From JACRLW01 sp046349595 (GTDB taxonomy: Bacteria; Planctomycetota; UBA1135; UBA2386), in NCBI GenBank assembly GCA_046349595.1, contig JAXMCA010000002.1:1488001-1552000 (forward strand): a stretch of DNA of 64,000 bases. Reading direction: 5' to 3'. Positions 6,584 through 15,651 of the stretch are shown here, piece by piece; positions within the stretch are counted from its first letter, which is position 1, and each line of letters opens with the position of its first letter. A program made the translations under genes and the position numbers. A model generated the notes under the pieces. That model was not told where the DNA came from, made no database searches, and saw only the letters and a program-made list of their open reading frames with translations.

Positions 6584-8746
6584 ATGCTCCCCATCCGCTC
6601 CACCACGCTCGTGCTGGTGTCGCTTTCTCTGGGTCTCCGCGCGCAGGACCTGTCGCCGACGCGCGCGATGCCCGAGGGCCTGCTCGTTCCGATCCACACC
6701 CAGGCCGCCGATCCGGTGGGCGGCGAGTACGGCGTGTGGTCGGCTGGAGCGACCTGGAAGGCTTCGTTCCACGACGGCTTCCGCTTCGAGCCGCACACCC
6801 CGCAACGCGCGCGGGCGCCGCACTTCGCGTGGCGCACGGTCGCGCTGCGCCGCGGCGCCGTCGACCTCCCGCTCGGTCGCGGCGAGACCAGCTTCGACAG
6901 CCGTCGCCACCAGACCCGCTTCGACGGACTCCGCGAGATCTACGAGGTGCGTGCCGAGGGCGTGGAGCAGCTCTTTGTGGTCGAGCGCAAGCCCGAGGGC
7001 GAGGGCGCGCTGGTGGTGCGTGGTGCGGTCGACACCGACCTGCCGGCGGAGCACCGTGCGCCGCGTCACGGGGCGTTGCGTTTCGTCGACGGCAGTGACG
7101 GCGTGGTCGAGTACGGCGCTGCGACCGCGATCGATGCGGCGGGCGAGCGCGTCGATGTGGCGACATCCTTCGACGGCGAGGCGATCGAGCTGCAGGTGCC
7201 GGCGGACTTCGTGGCGCACGCGCGCTTCCCGATCACCATCGATCCGCTGACCGTCGCGATCTCGGCAGGCGCCTACAACTTCCAGATCTTCGCCAACGAC
7301 TGGACCAGCAACATGCTGGCGGGTTCGACCACGGCGATGGTCGGCGTGATCGCGCAGCACTCCGCCGGCGATCTCGACCTGCTCGCATGGTCGTCCGACG
7401 AGTCGAGCGGGCTCGGCACGGTGTTCTACTCCGACATCACGACCAGCTGGTCGACGACGACCGTCGACTCCGTCGACATGCCGATCGCCGGCAAGTGGCT
7501 GATCGGCTTCGAGCGCGACTTCCCGAGCAACAGCTCGACGGCCTGTCGCGTGCAGGTGGTCGACGACGTGACCGCACCCACGCCGGGCACAACCCTGTTC
7601 CTGCCAGCGGGCACCACCACGCCACGCGTGGGCGGACGACGCTCCGGCAGCACGGGCGTGGTGGTGTGCCTCACGGGCACCGGTTGCAGCGCGACCCTGG
7701 TCGACGCCGCCACGCCGGCACTCGGTGTGGTGCAGAACGTCGCCGGCAACTTCACCAAGGTCGCGGTGAGCCGCTCGGCGGCGACCACCACACCGTGGTG
7801 CTTCCTCGCGCAGATCAACAACGGCAGCACCTTCGTCTACCACCTCGCGGACACGGGCAGCATGGTTGGCTCGGGCGTGATCTCCGCACCGGCAGGCGCC
7901 GGCTCGCTCGAGATCGACGGCGACGACACGCGCTTCCTCGCGACCTGGACCGAGCTCGTGAGCGTGATCTCGCAGCGGCATCTGATGGCGCAGCGGGTCG
8001 ACTGGACCGGGATCAGCCCCACGCTCGGCACCCCGCAGGTCGTGGCCAGCGTGACCGCGCTGACCAACCTCGCGGGCGGCAAGGTCGCCCACGACTTCAC
8101 CACGCGCTCGCACTGGGCGGTGACCTGGACCACGAGCACCGCGCTGTCGTCGACGCGGACGGCGCGCATCGCGCGACTCGGCTACCACGGGGCCGTGGTC
8201 GAGACGGGGATCGTCTTCGCAACCTCGGCGTCCAATGACCCGGTCCTCCCCGTCGTCGCCTTCGACGGCGACCACTCCTCCGCGGTGGCGCCGAGCTTCA
8301 GCGTGAGCTACGTCGACTTCCAGGCGGCGTACACCGTGATGCACGAGCGCTTCGACTACTCACCGAACGCGCTGATCGCCGGCTTCGGCAGCTCGTGCGC
8401 GAGCAACACCTTCAGCAACCGCCTGCAGCCCTATGCGGGCAGCGAGTTCTACACCGTCACCGCGCGCGGTCTGCCGGCGAACTCTACAGCCTTCGTGATC
8501 GTCGGCCTAGCGCCGACCTCGGTCCCGCTCGATCCGATCGGCATGACCGGTTGCACGCTGCTCGTCGATCCGATCATCGTCGCGCCGTCGGTCACCGATC
8601 GTGCGGGTGGTTCGACCTTCGCCATCGGCCTGAACGACGATCCCCTGTTCACCGGCGACCTCTACCTGCAATGGCTGTGGCCTGCGCCGGGAGCCAACCC
8701 CTTCGGCATGCGCGACGGCCAGGGACTGCGCGTGCAGGTCCGCTGA
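6584..8746 (+). CDS. Large secreted protein, paralogue of 10602-12779
   Basis: This 720-residue protein begins with a signal peptide (MLPIRSTTLVLVSLSLGLRA, cleavage near AQD). Residues about 35-60 (DPVGGEYGVWSAGATWKASF) and the DGFRF motif recur in the paralogue. The rest is Thr/Ser/Gly-rich beta structure. The last ~120 residues begin GSSCASNT and contain PLDPIGMTGCTLLVDP and GDLYLQWLW. This tail is shared with the paralogue and more loosely with other secreted proteins in the window. I do not recognise a function; a cell-surface or extracellular role is likely from the signal peptide and the absence of membrane helices. Only 9 bp separate its end from the convergent Gfo/Idh gene. Confidence 0.85.
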   Translation: MLPIRSTTLVLVSLSLGLRAQDLSPTRAMPEGLLVPIHTQAADPVGGEYGVWSAGATWKASFHDGFRFEPHTPQRARAPHFAWRTVALRRGAVDLPLGRGETSFDSRRHQTRFDGLREIYEVRAEGVEQLFVVERKPEGEGALVVRGAVDTDLPAEHRAPRHGALRFVDGSDGVVEYGAATAIDAAGERVDVATSFDGEAIELQVPADFVAHARFPITIDPLTVAISAGAYNFQIFANDWTSNMLAGSTTAMVGVIAQHSAGDLDLLAWSSDESSGLGTVFYSDITTSWSTTTVDSVDMPIAGKWLIGFERDFPSNSSTACRVQVVDDVTAPTPGTTLFLPAGTTTPRVGGRRSGSTGVVVCLTGTGCSATLVDAATPALGVVQNVAGNFTKVAVSRSAATTTPWCFLAQINNGSTFVYHLADTGSMVGSGVISAPAGAGSLEIDGDDTRFLATWTELVSVISQRHLMAQRVDWTGISPTLGTPQVVASVTALTNLAGGKVAHDFTTRSHWAVTWTTSTALSSTRTARIARLGYHGAVVETGIVFATSASNDPVLPVVAFDGDHSSAVAPSFSVSYVDFQAAYTVMHERFDYSPNALIAGFGSSCASNTFSNRLQPYAGSEFYTVTARGLPANSTAFVIVGLAPTSVPLDPIGMTGCTLLVDPIIVAPSVTDRAGGSTFAIGLNDDPLFTGDLYLQWLWPAPGANPFGMRDGQGLRVQVR

Positions 8747-8755
8747 CGCGCGGGA

Positions 8756-9829
8756 TCACAGCTCGACGACGCGCCCGCTGCGCACCGACTGGTCGGCGGC
8801 GAGCACGATGCGCAGGCTCTCCACCGCGTCGTCCATGTGGTCGCTCAGGTCGAGGTCCTCGCGGATCGCGCGCAGCAGGTACTCCTGCTCGCGACGGCAC
8901 AGCTCGTCGTGATCCGGTTCGTCGGCGGTGTCGACGAAGCGATCCGGATGCACGAACTCGTCGCGGGCGTCGCGGTCCTGCAGGTGCACCTTGATCGCAT
9001 TGGTCTTGGTGTGCGCGCCCACGTCGGCGCTGCCGCCGCTGCGCTCTGTGCCACTGCGTTCCACGATCGACACGCAGCCCTTGGGGCCGACCACGTCCTT
9101 CACGAAGTAGGCGACCTCGCTCATCATCGGTCCCCAACCTGCCTCGTACCAGCCGACCGAACCGTCGGCGAAGGTGACCTGGAGCTGGCCGTAGTTGTAC
9201 ATGCCGGGCTTCAGCTCCTCGGTGAGCCGTGCGCCGATCGCGTGCACGCGCACCGGCCGTGAGCGGGTCATCTGGCACATCACGTCGACGTAGTGCACGC
9301 CGCAGTCGACGATCGGCGACATCGAGTCCATCAGGCTCTTGTGCGTCTTCCAGGTGGCGCCGCGGCTCTGCTGGTTGAGGTTCATGCGCATCACCAACGG
9401 TTTGCCGAGCGTGCGCGCGATCTCGACGAACTTGGCCCACGCCGGGTGCACGCGGAGGATGTAGCCGATCACCACCTTGCGTCTGGTGGCCTTCGCGGCG
9501 GCGACGATCCCGCGCGCTTCCTCGACCGTCTCGGCGAGAGGCTTCTCGACGAACAGGTGGCAGCCGGCGGCGAGCGCCTTCTTGGCCATCGCCGCATGGG
9601 TGTCGGGGTAGGTGTTGATCGAGACCACGTCGGGCTTCGTCGCGCGCAGCGCGGTGTCGAAGTCGCCGAAGGTGGGGTAGCCGCCGAGTTCCTCGGCGAG
9701 CTTGTCGCGGCTGTCGGGCTTGCGGCTGACCAGGCCGACGATCTGAAAGCCGTCGAGAGCGTGGTAGGCGCGGGCATGCGACGCACCCATGTTTCCACAG
9801 CCGGCGACCAGCACGCGGAGCTTCTGCAT
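8756..9829 (-). CDS. Gfo/Idh/MocA family NAD(P)-dependent oxidoreductase
   Basis: The ATG at 9829 (MQKLRVLVAGCGNMG) gives 357 residues. The N-terminal Rossmann motif GCGNMG (about 10-15) and the EKPL motif that carries the family's catalytic lysine (FVEKPLAETVEEAR) are both present. The C-terminal alpha/beta domain includes DCGVHYVDVM, with the His region lining the active site. There is no export signal, so it acts in the cytosol, oxidising or reducing a sugar or cyclitol derivative whose identity the sequence does not show. It diverges from the LexA-type gene with 61 bp between starts. Confidence 0.9.
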   Translation of the reverse strand: MQKLRVLVAGCGNMGASHARAYHALDGFQIVGLVSRKPDSRDKLAEELGGYPTFGDFDTALRATKPDVVSINTYPDTHAAMAKKALAAGCHLFVEKPLAETVEEARGIVAAAKATRRKVVIGYILRVHPAWAKFVEIARTLGKPLVMRMNLNQQSRGATWKTHKSLMDSMSPIVDCGVHYVDVMCQMTRSRPVRVHAIGARLTEELKPGMYNYGQLQVTFADGSVGWYEAGWGPMMSEVAYFVKDVVGPKGCVSIVERSGTERSGGSADVGAHTKTNAIKVHLQDRDARDEFVHPDRFVDTADEPDHDELCRREQEYLLRAIREDLDLSDHMDDAVESLRIVLAADQSVRSGRVVEL

Positions 9830-9855
9830 CGCCCGACTTGTAGCCCCGTGGCGCG

Positions 9856-9880
9856 TTGACTTCGACCGGGCGCGGGTCAA
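9856..9880. promoter_or_regulatory. Inverted repeat between Gfo/Idh and LexA genes
   Basis: TTGAC-N15-GTCAA is a perfect 5-bp inverted repeat in the 61-bp gap between the divergent starts. Its place just upstream of the LexA-type gene suggests an operator for autorepression or a shared promoter. The arms are short, and the LexA box of this lineage is not known to me. Confidence 0.3.
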
Positions 9881-9890
9881 GATCGCGGCC

Positions 9891-10499
9891 GTGGCGCACA
9901 CACCCAAGGGCGAGACCCGCGAGAAGGTCTACCGCTTCGTGCGGGACCGTCTGCTCGGCGGTGCTGCGCCCACGGTGCGCGAGGTGCAGGCGGCGATGGG
10001 TTTCGCGGCGGTCGAGTCGGCACGCAAGCAGCTCGATCTGCTGGTGACCGAGGGTCGCCTCGTGAAGGAGCCTGGCATCTCGCGCGGCTATCGTCTCCCG
10101 GCGCAGCGGAACGAAGTGCACACCGCACAGGTCCCGCTGCTCGGCACCGTGCAGGCCGGTCGACTCCAGCAGGCGATCGAACACCCCGATGGCTGGGTCC
10201 TCGTCGAGACCCGCAAACGCTCCGACGAGCTGTTCGCGCTGCGCGTGCGCGGCGAGAGCATGATCGGCGCCGGCATCCTCCCCGGCGACATCGCCATCGT
10301 GCGTCGCGGACCGGTGCGCGAGTCGGGCGCGATCGTCGTCGCCCTGGTCGGCGACGAAGCCACCGTGAAGACGCTGCGCCTGCGCCGCAACCGCGTCGTG
10401 CTCGAGCCGGCCAATCCGGCCTTCGAAGCGATCGTGCCCGACCCCGACAGCCTCGAGATCCTCGGGCGGGTCGTCGAGGTTCGTCGTCGGCTGGATTGA
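9891..10499 (+). CDS. lexA: LexA-type SOS repressor/autoprotease
   Basis: The GTG at 9891 gives 202 residues, the normal LexA length; upstream in-frame codons would add an unlikely leader. The N-terminal winged helix (TREKVYRFVRDRL, APTVREVQAAMGF, LVTEGRLVKEPGISRGYRL) would bind operator DNA. The C-terminal S24 peptidase domain shows the Ala-Gly self-cleavage site (VQAG), the catalytic serine in GESMIGAGILPGD and the catalytic lysine in EATVKTLRL. It should repress DNA-repair genes and be inactivated through RecA after DNA damage. Its neighbours are not SOS genes. A LexA-family repressor with another target set cannot be excluded. Confidence 0.88.
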   Translation: MAHTPKGETREKVYRFVRDRLLGGAAPTVREVQAAMGFAAVESARKQLDLLVTEGRLVKEPGISRGYRLPAQRNEVHTAQVPLLGTVQAGRLQQAIEHPDGWVLVETRKRSDELFALRVRGESMIGAGILPGDIAIVRRGPVRESGAIVVALVGDEATVKTLRLRRNRVVLEPANPAFEAIVPDPDSLEILGRVVEVRRRLD

Positions 10500-10601
10500 T
10501 CGGGGTATCCGCCGCAGCGGATGAGCGCCACGAAGGGGTCGCCGCGAATCGCGTGCGCTGAGCCGTGGGACATCGCTCATCCGGGAGTCCAGATCACTCC
10601 G

Positions 10602-12779
10602 ATGAGCATTCCTCCCTTCGTCATTCCTGCGGCCCTCCTCCTCACGGTCTCCGCTTTCGCCCAGCAGGCTGAGGCTCCGACGACTCGCGCCGGTGATCTC
10701 CGGCACTTCGTGATCCCGCTGCACACCAACCTGCCCGACCCGGTCGGCGGGGAGTACGGCGTGTGGTCTGCCGGGCCGGATTGGAAGGCGTCGTTCCACG
10801 ACGGCTTCCGCTTCCACGCGCGAGCGCCGGAACTGCAGCAGGCGCCGAGCTTCGCCTGGCGCTTCGAAACCCTGTCCGTCGGTGGCGACGAGGTCGCGCT
10901 CCCCAAGGCCGAGGCGCACTGGGACGGGCGGCGCCACGAGACCGCGCGAGGCGCTTTGCTCGAGCGCTACGACATGCGTGAGGACGGCGTCGAGCAGAGC
11001 TTCGTCCTGACCGAGCATCCGAATCGCGAAGGCGAGATCGTCGTGCGCGGCCGTATCGAGACCGACCTGCATGCCGACCGCAGCGACCTGCGCGCCGGGG
11101 AGATCGACTTCTTCCGCGACGGCGAGAGCGAGCCGCGCATCCGCTACGGCAAGGCGACGGCGATCGACGCCAAGGGTGCGCGCATCGACGTGCCCACGCG
11201 CCTCGAGGGTGGAAGGCTCGATCTGGTGGTCCCCGCCGAGTTCGCCGCGACGGCGAGCTACCCGCTGACGATCGACCCGCTGACCTCGGCGCACGTCACC
11301 AGCACCTACGCCGCCTACATCCACGAGTTGTCCTTCGTCGGCAGCAGCCCGTCCGGCGCAACCACGGCGCTCGCCCCGGTGGTGTTCCCCTTCAGCGCGA
11401 CCGACGACGACCTGTATGCCGTGCCGACCACCGAGTCGGGCGCCGCGGGGAGCCCGATCGGGATCGACATCACCACGGCCTGGTCGACGACCGCCGTCGA
11501 CTCCGCGGAGCTGTCCGGTGTGAACCGCTGGCTCGTGGCCTTCGAGCGGCACTTCACGGTCCTCGGAACCACCGCGGTGCGCGTGCAGGTCATCGGCGTC
11601 TCGGCGACTCCGGGCACCGGGACCACGCTCTTCGCCCCCAACGACACCGACCATCCTCGGGTCGGCGGTACGCGCAGCGGACGGCTCGGCATGCTCGCCT
11701 GCCTGACCACGACGGGGATCAGCCTCACGCTGATCGACGGCTTCAACGTCGCCCTGTCGAGTTCGACGTCGATCACCGGCTCGTTCACCGATCTGGCGAT
11801 GAATCACATGGCTGTCGCGACCGCGCAGTGGTGCGTGCTCGGCAGCGAAGCTGCGACGGGCCTGCGCGCCTACAGCGTGTCCGCACTGCTGAGCGTGGCG
11901 GCGGGCGGCGCGCTCGGCACTCCGGTCGGTGTCGGCTCACCGCAGGTGGAGGGTGACAACGGCCGCTATCTCGCGACCTGGTCGGAGACTTCGGTCCAGC
12001 TCTCGTCGCGCCGGATCCGCGCGCTGCGCTTCGACATCTCCGGCTCGACGATCACGCCGAACACGATCCGCAATGTGGCGAGCGTCGCCATCCTCACGTC
12101 GCTGAGCAATGGCAGGCTCGCCTACGACTACTCCACGCAATCGCACTGGGCGGCGACCTGGTCGACCTACTCGAGCCTCAGTGGCACACGCACGGCTTCG
12201 GTGGCGAGGCTCGGATACCAGGGCGGGGTGACGGAGTCGGTGCTGCTGGACAGCGATGCGGTCACGCCCTTCGACAAGGCACCGGCGGTCTGCTTCGACG
12301 GCGACTTCCCCTCGGGCAGTCGCGGCTCGTTCAGCTGCGTCTACGGCGACCTGAATGTGGTCGTCCAACTGGTCCATCGCAACTTCCTCTACGACCCCAA
12401 CGCGATCGGACAGACCTACGGTGCCTCGTGCTCGAACGCGGTCCTCGGCGACGGCCACCCGCCCTACGCGGGCAGCCAGTTCTACAACATCAACGCGCAG
12501 GGCCTTCCGCCGAGCGCGCCGGTGTTCGTCTCGGTGGGAGCCGGCCCGACCTTCGTGCCGCTCGACACCATCGGCATGACCGGATGCGTGATGCTCGTCG
12601 ACCCGCTCGTGACCCTGGGCACGACCACGGATGCGAGCGGCATCGCGATCCTCTACCTCGCACTCAACGATGCGCCGCTGTTCGTCGGTGACCTCTACTT
12701 CCAATGGCTGTGGCTCGCGCCTGGTGCCAACGCACTCGGTCTCGTCAACAGCAGGGGATTGAAGGTCCAGGTGCGGTAG
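10602..12779 (+). CDS. Large secreted protein, paralogue of 6584-8746
   Basis: The ATG at 10602 (MSIPPFVIPAALLLTVSAFA, cleavage near AQQ) gives 725 residues and a clean signal peptide; the frame is open 27 codons further upstream. It aligns by eye with the 720-residue protein along its whole length: DPVGGEYGVWSAG, WKASFHDGFRF, the ITIDPLT-like linker, RVGG.RSG, and the tail GASCSNAV, IGMTGCVMLVDP, GDLYFQWLW. I recognise no known enzymatic motif. The pair flanks the Gfo/Idh and lexA genes and so arose by duplication with later insertion, or by a larger duplication followed by loss. A surface-exposed or released structural role is only a guess. Confidence 0.85.
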   Translation: MSIPPFVIPAALLLTVSAFAQQAEAPTTRAGDLRHFVIPLHTNLPDPVGGEYGVWSAGPDWKASFHDGFRFHARAPELQQAPSFAWRFETLSVGGDEVALPKAEAHWDGRRHETARGALLERYDMREDGVEQSFVLTEHPNREGEIVVRGRIETDLHADRSDLRAGEIDFFRDGESEPRIRYGKATAIDAKGARIDVPTRLEGGRLDLVVPAEFAATASYPLTIDPLTSAHVTSTYAAYIHELSFVGSSPSGATTALAPVVFPFSATDDDLYAVPTTESGAAGSPIGIDITTAWSTTAVDSAELSGVNRWLVAFERHFTVLGTTAVRVQVIGVSATPGTGTTLFAPNDTDHPRVGGTRSGRLGMLACLTTTGISLTLIDGFNVALSSSTSITGSFTDLAMNHMAVATAQWCVLGSEAATGLRAYSVSALLSVAAGGALGTPVGVGSPQVEGDNGRYLATWSETSVQLSSRRIRALRFDISGSTITPNTIRNVASVAILTSLSNGRLAYDYSTQSHWAATWSTYSSLSGTRTASVARLGYQGGVTESVLLDSDAVTPFDKAPAVCFDGDFPSGSRGSFSCVYGDLNVVVQLVHRNFLYDPNAIGQTYGASCSNAVLGDGHPPYAGSQFYNINAQGLPPSAPVFVSVGAGPTFVPLDTIGMTGCVMLVDPLVTLGTTTDASGIAILYLALNDAPLFVGDLYFQWLWLAPGANALGLVNSRGLKVQVR

Positions 12780-12801
12780 GTGCGCGGGCCCTTCGCCGGC
12801 T

Positions 12802-14010
12802 TCAGTCCTTGAGCTTCGGCGTGGCGAAGACGGCGTCGTCGACCGCGACGCCGAGTTGCACCTCGGTCACCTGATAGACGTCGAGCCGGTCCCAGTTGTT
12901 GTAGCGGACGGTGTGCGGCACCTGCACGCCGGAGACATCCTTGTAGTCGCTGTAGTCGATCGTCTCGACGAGCGAACCATTGAGCGGCGTGCGACGGACG
13001 ATCTGTCGGCGCAGCAGCAGGCCCGAGGTCGCGTCGAAGTAGAGCCGCTCCTGCGCGCCCGACTCGGTCTCGCCGCGCACCACGTTCGCGGTCACCATCG
13101 CTTCGCCCGGCTTGCTCGACGGCAGGCGACCCTGGCCGCCGGTGATCTTGGTGCAGCGCTTCTGGAAGTCGGTGACGGGTTGCAGGTCGTCGAGGCGCAG
13201 GCCCATCTGCACGGGATCGCCCTCGACCTCCTTCACGAACTTCCCGAAGCGGTACCAGCCCTTCTTCCCGTCGAAGCCGAAGCTGTACGGGTTGCTCGGG
13301 TCTTCGATCACGCTGTGGAACTTGTCTCCCGCGGCTTCGAAGGCAAAGGGGTAGGACTGGTTGGCGCGGTTGTGAACCGTTCCCTTCCAGACCTTCGAGC
13401 CGAGCTTCTCGAGCGCCGCAGCGCCGCCGATCGCGGTCGCGTAGTGCTCGAAGATGGGTTCGGCCGGGAGTCTCCCGCGTGCTCCGCCGGGACCCTCGCC
13501 ACCGCGCTCGCCGCCTCGTTCCCCACCGCGCTCACCACCACGCTCGCCACCGCGTTCACCGCCGGGTGCCCCGGTGCGTGCTCGGGCGCGTGTGTTCATC
13601 GCCGCGATCTCCTCCTCGGTCATCATCTGCGCCGGACGCAGTCCCGCCGGGCGGCCATGGCCCTGGTGACACGTGCCGCAGTTGATCCGCGCACCGAAGT
13701 CACCGGCGTTGACCGTCTGCACCAGACGGATCATGTCGCGCGTCTCCTCCTTGCCGCGGTGTTCGGCGTCGAAGGCGAATTCACCGGTCGCCTGGTCGCG
13801 CTGGTGGCAGTTCGCGCACGAGTAGCCCAGGGCCGCGGAGATGTACTCCATCGTCGCGAGGATCTGATCCGCCGGCACGTCCTTGAGGACCTGGATGTCC
13901 TTGTACTTCTCGGGAGCCAGTGGGCCTTTCGGCTTGTCCTGCGCCGGCGCGACCGCGCCGAGCATGAGCACCAGGGGGACGAGGGAGGAGCGGAATGGAA
14001 TCATGGTCAT
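12802..14010 (-). CDS. Photosynthetic reaction-centre-type dihaem cytochrome c protein
   Basis: The ATG at 14010 follows GGAG by 7 nt and gives 402 residues. A signal peptide (to about residue 23, AQDKP) directs export. Two haem sites, CANCH (65-69) and CGTCH (111-115), lie in a domain like the cytochrome subunit of photosynthetic reaction centres. This family is common in non-phototrophic planctomycetes and acidobacteria. A low-complexity GGER linker (about 150-173) joins it to a C-terminal beta-rich domain of about 200 residues resembling LolA-type lipoprotein carriers. It probably moves electrons in the periplasm. It converges on the secreted protein at 10602 and is divergent from the HAF-repeat gene. 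Confidence 0.85.
   Translation of the reverse strand: MTMIPFRSSLVPLVLMLGAVAPAQDKPKGPLAPEKYKDIQVLKDVPADQILATMEYISAALGYSCANCHQRDQATGEFAFDAEHRGKEETRDMIRLVQTVNAGDFGARINCGTCHQGHGRPAGLRPAQMMTEEEIAAMNTRARARTGAPGGERGGERGGERGGERGGERGGEGPGGARGRLPAEPIFEHYATAIGGAAALEKLGSKVWKGTVHNRANQSYPFAFEAAGDKFHSVIEDPSNPYSFGFDGKKGWYRFGKFVKEVEGDPVQMGLRLDDLQPVTDFQKRCTKITGGQGRLPSSKPGEAMVTANVVRGETESGAQERLYFDATSGLLLRRQIVRRTPLNGSLVETIDYSDYKDVSGVQVPHTVRYNNWDRLDVYQVTEVQLGVAVDDAVFATPKLKD
13492..13563 (-). repeat. In-frame tandem 12-bp repeat encoding GGER units
   Basis: Five near-identical GGER units and a final GGEG are encoded back to back within the dihaem cytochrome gene, between haem domain and C-terminal domain. The codons vary slightly (cgc/cgt/cga-type differences between units), so the array is old enough to have drifted, but its unit number could still be variable among strains. 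Confidence 0.85.
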
Positions 14011-14175
14011 CGACGATCTCCGGCGAGGTCGGGGTCTCCGCAACGGTCATCGAGCCCGACCCGGTTGCGAATGGGGGCGACAGTGTGCCAGACGACCCGT
14101 GCTTCGGCACCAGCTCACGCGTCGGCGGCGTGTCGCGGTCTCGTATCGCGCTACGATCCCGCGGCCCAGGGTCCC

Positions 14176-15651
14176 ATGCGTCGCTTCACTCTCGTCCCTT
14201 TCGCTCTTCTCTCCCATCTCGCCGCACAGTCGCCGGCCTTCGTTCCGCTCGGACATCCCAACGGCTGGTTCGCGCCGCACGGTGTGTCCGCCGACGGGCG
14301 CGTCGCGGTCGGCATGTCCTACCTCAATCCTGGTTCGTTCGGCATCCCGGGCGACTTCGCGCGCCGCTGGCGCGAGGGCATCGGCTTCGACTATCCGGGT
14401 CCGTCGCCCGAGCCCACCGCATCGTGGGCTGCAGATTGTTCTTCCGATGGCCGGGTGATGTGCGGCGGCAATGGTCACGCGGTCTTCGGCGATCTCGAGG
14501 CCTGGGTTCGCGACGGCAACAGCACCGCGCACGCCGGTTCGCCCGCGGGTCACGACACCAGCGACCTGCTCGGCGTGTCGGGGGATGGTCGCATCGCGGT
14601 CGGTTACGGCGGTCACCAGTCGAACGCGAACCTGTTCGAAGCGGCCCGCTACGACCTGCGCAACGACCGCTGGACCAATCTCGGCTTCCTGCCGGGAGCC
14701 GGCGACTCGAAGGCGCTCGCGACCAATGCCGACGGCAGCGTGATCGTCGGCTGGTCGACGGATCCCGCGGTTCTCTACTCGACCGCGTTCCGTTGGACCG
14801 CCGCGGGCATGGTCGCGATCCCGCACCTCGTGGGCGGCAACGAAGCGGTTGCGAGCGCGGTCAATGCGGCCGGCGACACGGTGGTCGGCAGCGACTACGT
14901 GGTCGATGCCCAATGGAACTCGACCCAGACTGCATTCAAGTGGCGCTCGGACACCGGCACCGTGGCGCTCGGCGGTCTGCCCGGTGGTGACGGTTCGAGC
15001 ATCGCCTTCGATGTCTCGGAGGACGGCATGTTCACCGTCGGCACCGCCGACGTCGGCGGGAGCTGGGGCGCGTTCGTGCACGACGACCAGTCGGGCATGC
15101 GCCGGCTCGACGAGGTCCTGATCGAGGCCGGTCTCGGTGCGCAGATCGCCGGATTCGAGTTCATCGGTGCGAACTCGATTGCCGGCCACGGCCCCGATTA
15201 CTGGATCGCCGGCGAGTGCTACGACGTGAACAGCAACGCCAGCGCGTTCCTCGTCCACGTCGCGCTCGGTGCCGCGCGCACGTCGTTCCTCGGCGGCGGT
15301 TGCGGGTCGTCGGTGTCGACGCTCACCGCCACCGCGCCGGTGCTCGGCACCACTTCGGATCTCGCCCTCGGTGCGGCGGTGCCCGGAGCCACGGCGGCGT
15401 TCATGGTCGGTCTGCAGCTCGCCGCGGGAATCGCGTTCGACGAATGCGAGGTCTGGTTCGATCCGCTCGTCGCGCTCGCGTTGCCGCTGCACATCGTCGA
15501 TGCGTCGGGTGCGAGTCACGCCCCGCTCGCCGTCCCGAACGTCCTGGGGTTGACCGGACTGCGTCTCTCCGCGCAGGCCGTGGTGTTCCCGACCGCGGCT
15601 CCGATGGGCTTCGACCTCAGCGACGCCGTCGGCCTGGTGCTCGGTCGGTGA
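14176..15651 (+). CDS. Secreted HAF-repeat protein
   Basis: The ATG at 14176 (MRRFTLVPFALLSHLAAQSP) gives 491 residues with a signal peptide. Repeated units of the form 'SADGRVAVGMSY', 'SSDGRVMCGGNG', 'SGDGRIAVGYGG', 'NADGSVIVGWST' and 'AAGDTVVGSDY' match the extracellular HAF repeat, a short beta-propeller-like motif found in secreted proteins. The tail from about 370 (FLGGGCGSSVSTLT...) is the beta-rich C-terminal module seen in other secreted proteins here. The function is unknown. Its TGA overlaps the ATG of the esterase gene by one base (TGATG), so the two are translationally coupled. Confidence 0.85.
   Translation: MRRFTLVPFALLSHLAAQSPAFVPLGHPNGWFAPHGVSADGRVAVGMSYLNPGSFGIPGDFARRWREGIGFDYPGPSPEPTASWAADCSSDGRVMCGGNGHAVFGDLEAWVRDGNSTAHAGSPAGHDTSDLLGVSGDGRIAVGYGGHQSNANLFEAARYDLRNDRWTNLGFLPGAGDSKALATNADGSVIVGWSTDPAVLYSTAFRWTAAGMVAIPHLVGGNEAVASAVNAAGDTVVGSDYVVDAQWNSTQTAFKWRSDTGTVALGGLPGGDGSSIAFDVSEDGMFTVGTADVGGSWGAFVHDDQSGMRRLDEVLIEAGLGAQIAGFEFIGANSIAGHGPDYWIAGECYDVNSNASAFLVHVALGAARTSFLGGGCGSSVSTLTATAPVLGTTSDLALGAAVPGATAAFMVGLQLAAGIAFDECEVWFDPLVALALPLHIVDASGASHAPLAVPNVLGLTGLRLSAQAVVFPTAAPMGFDLSDAVGLVLGR

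Noticed and set aside
8649..11807. Very long open frame on the minus strand opposite the second secreted paralogue
   Set aside because: Composition is Arg/Ala/Gly/His-rich without domains, and it mirrors real genes with signal peptides and family motifs on the other frames; it reflects high G+C.
13492..13563. Short tandem repeat as a CRISPR or intergenic satellite
   Set aside because: Units are 12 bp, contiguous, in frame and encode GGER within a cytochrome gene.
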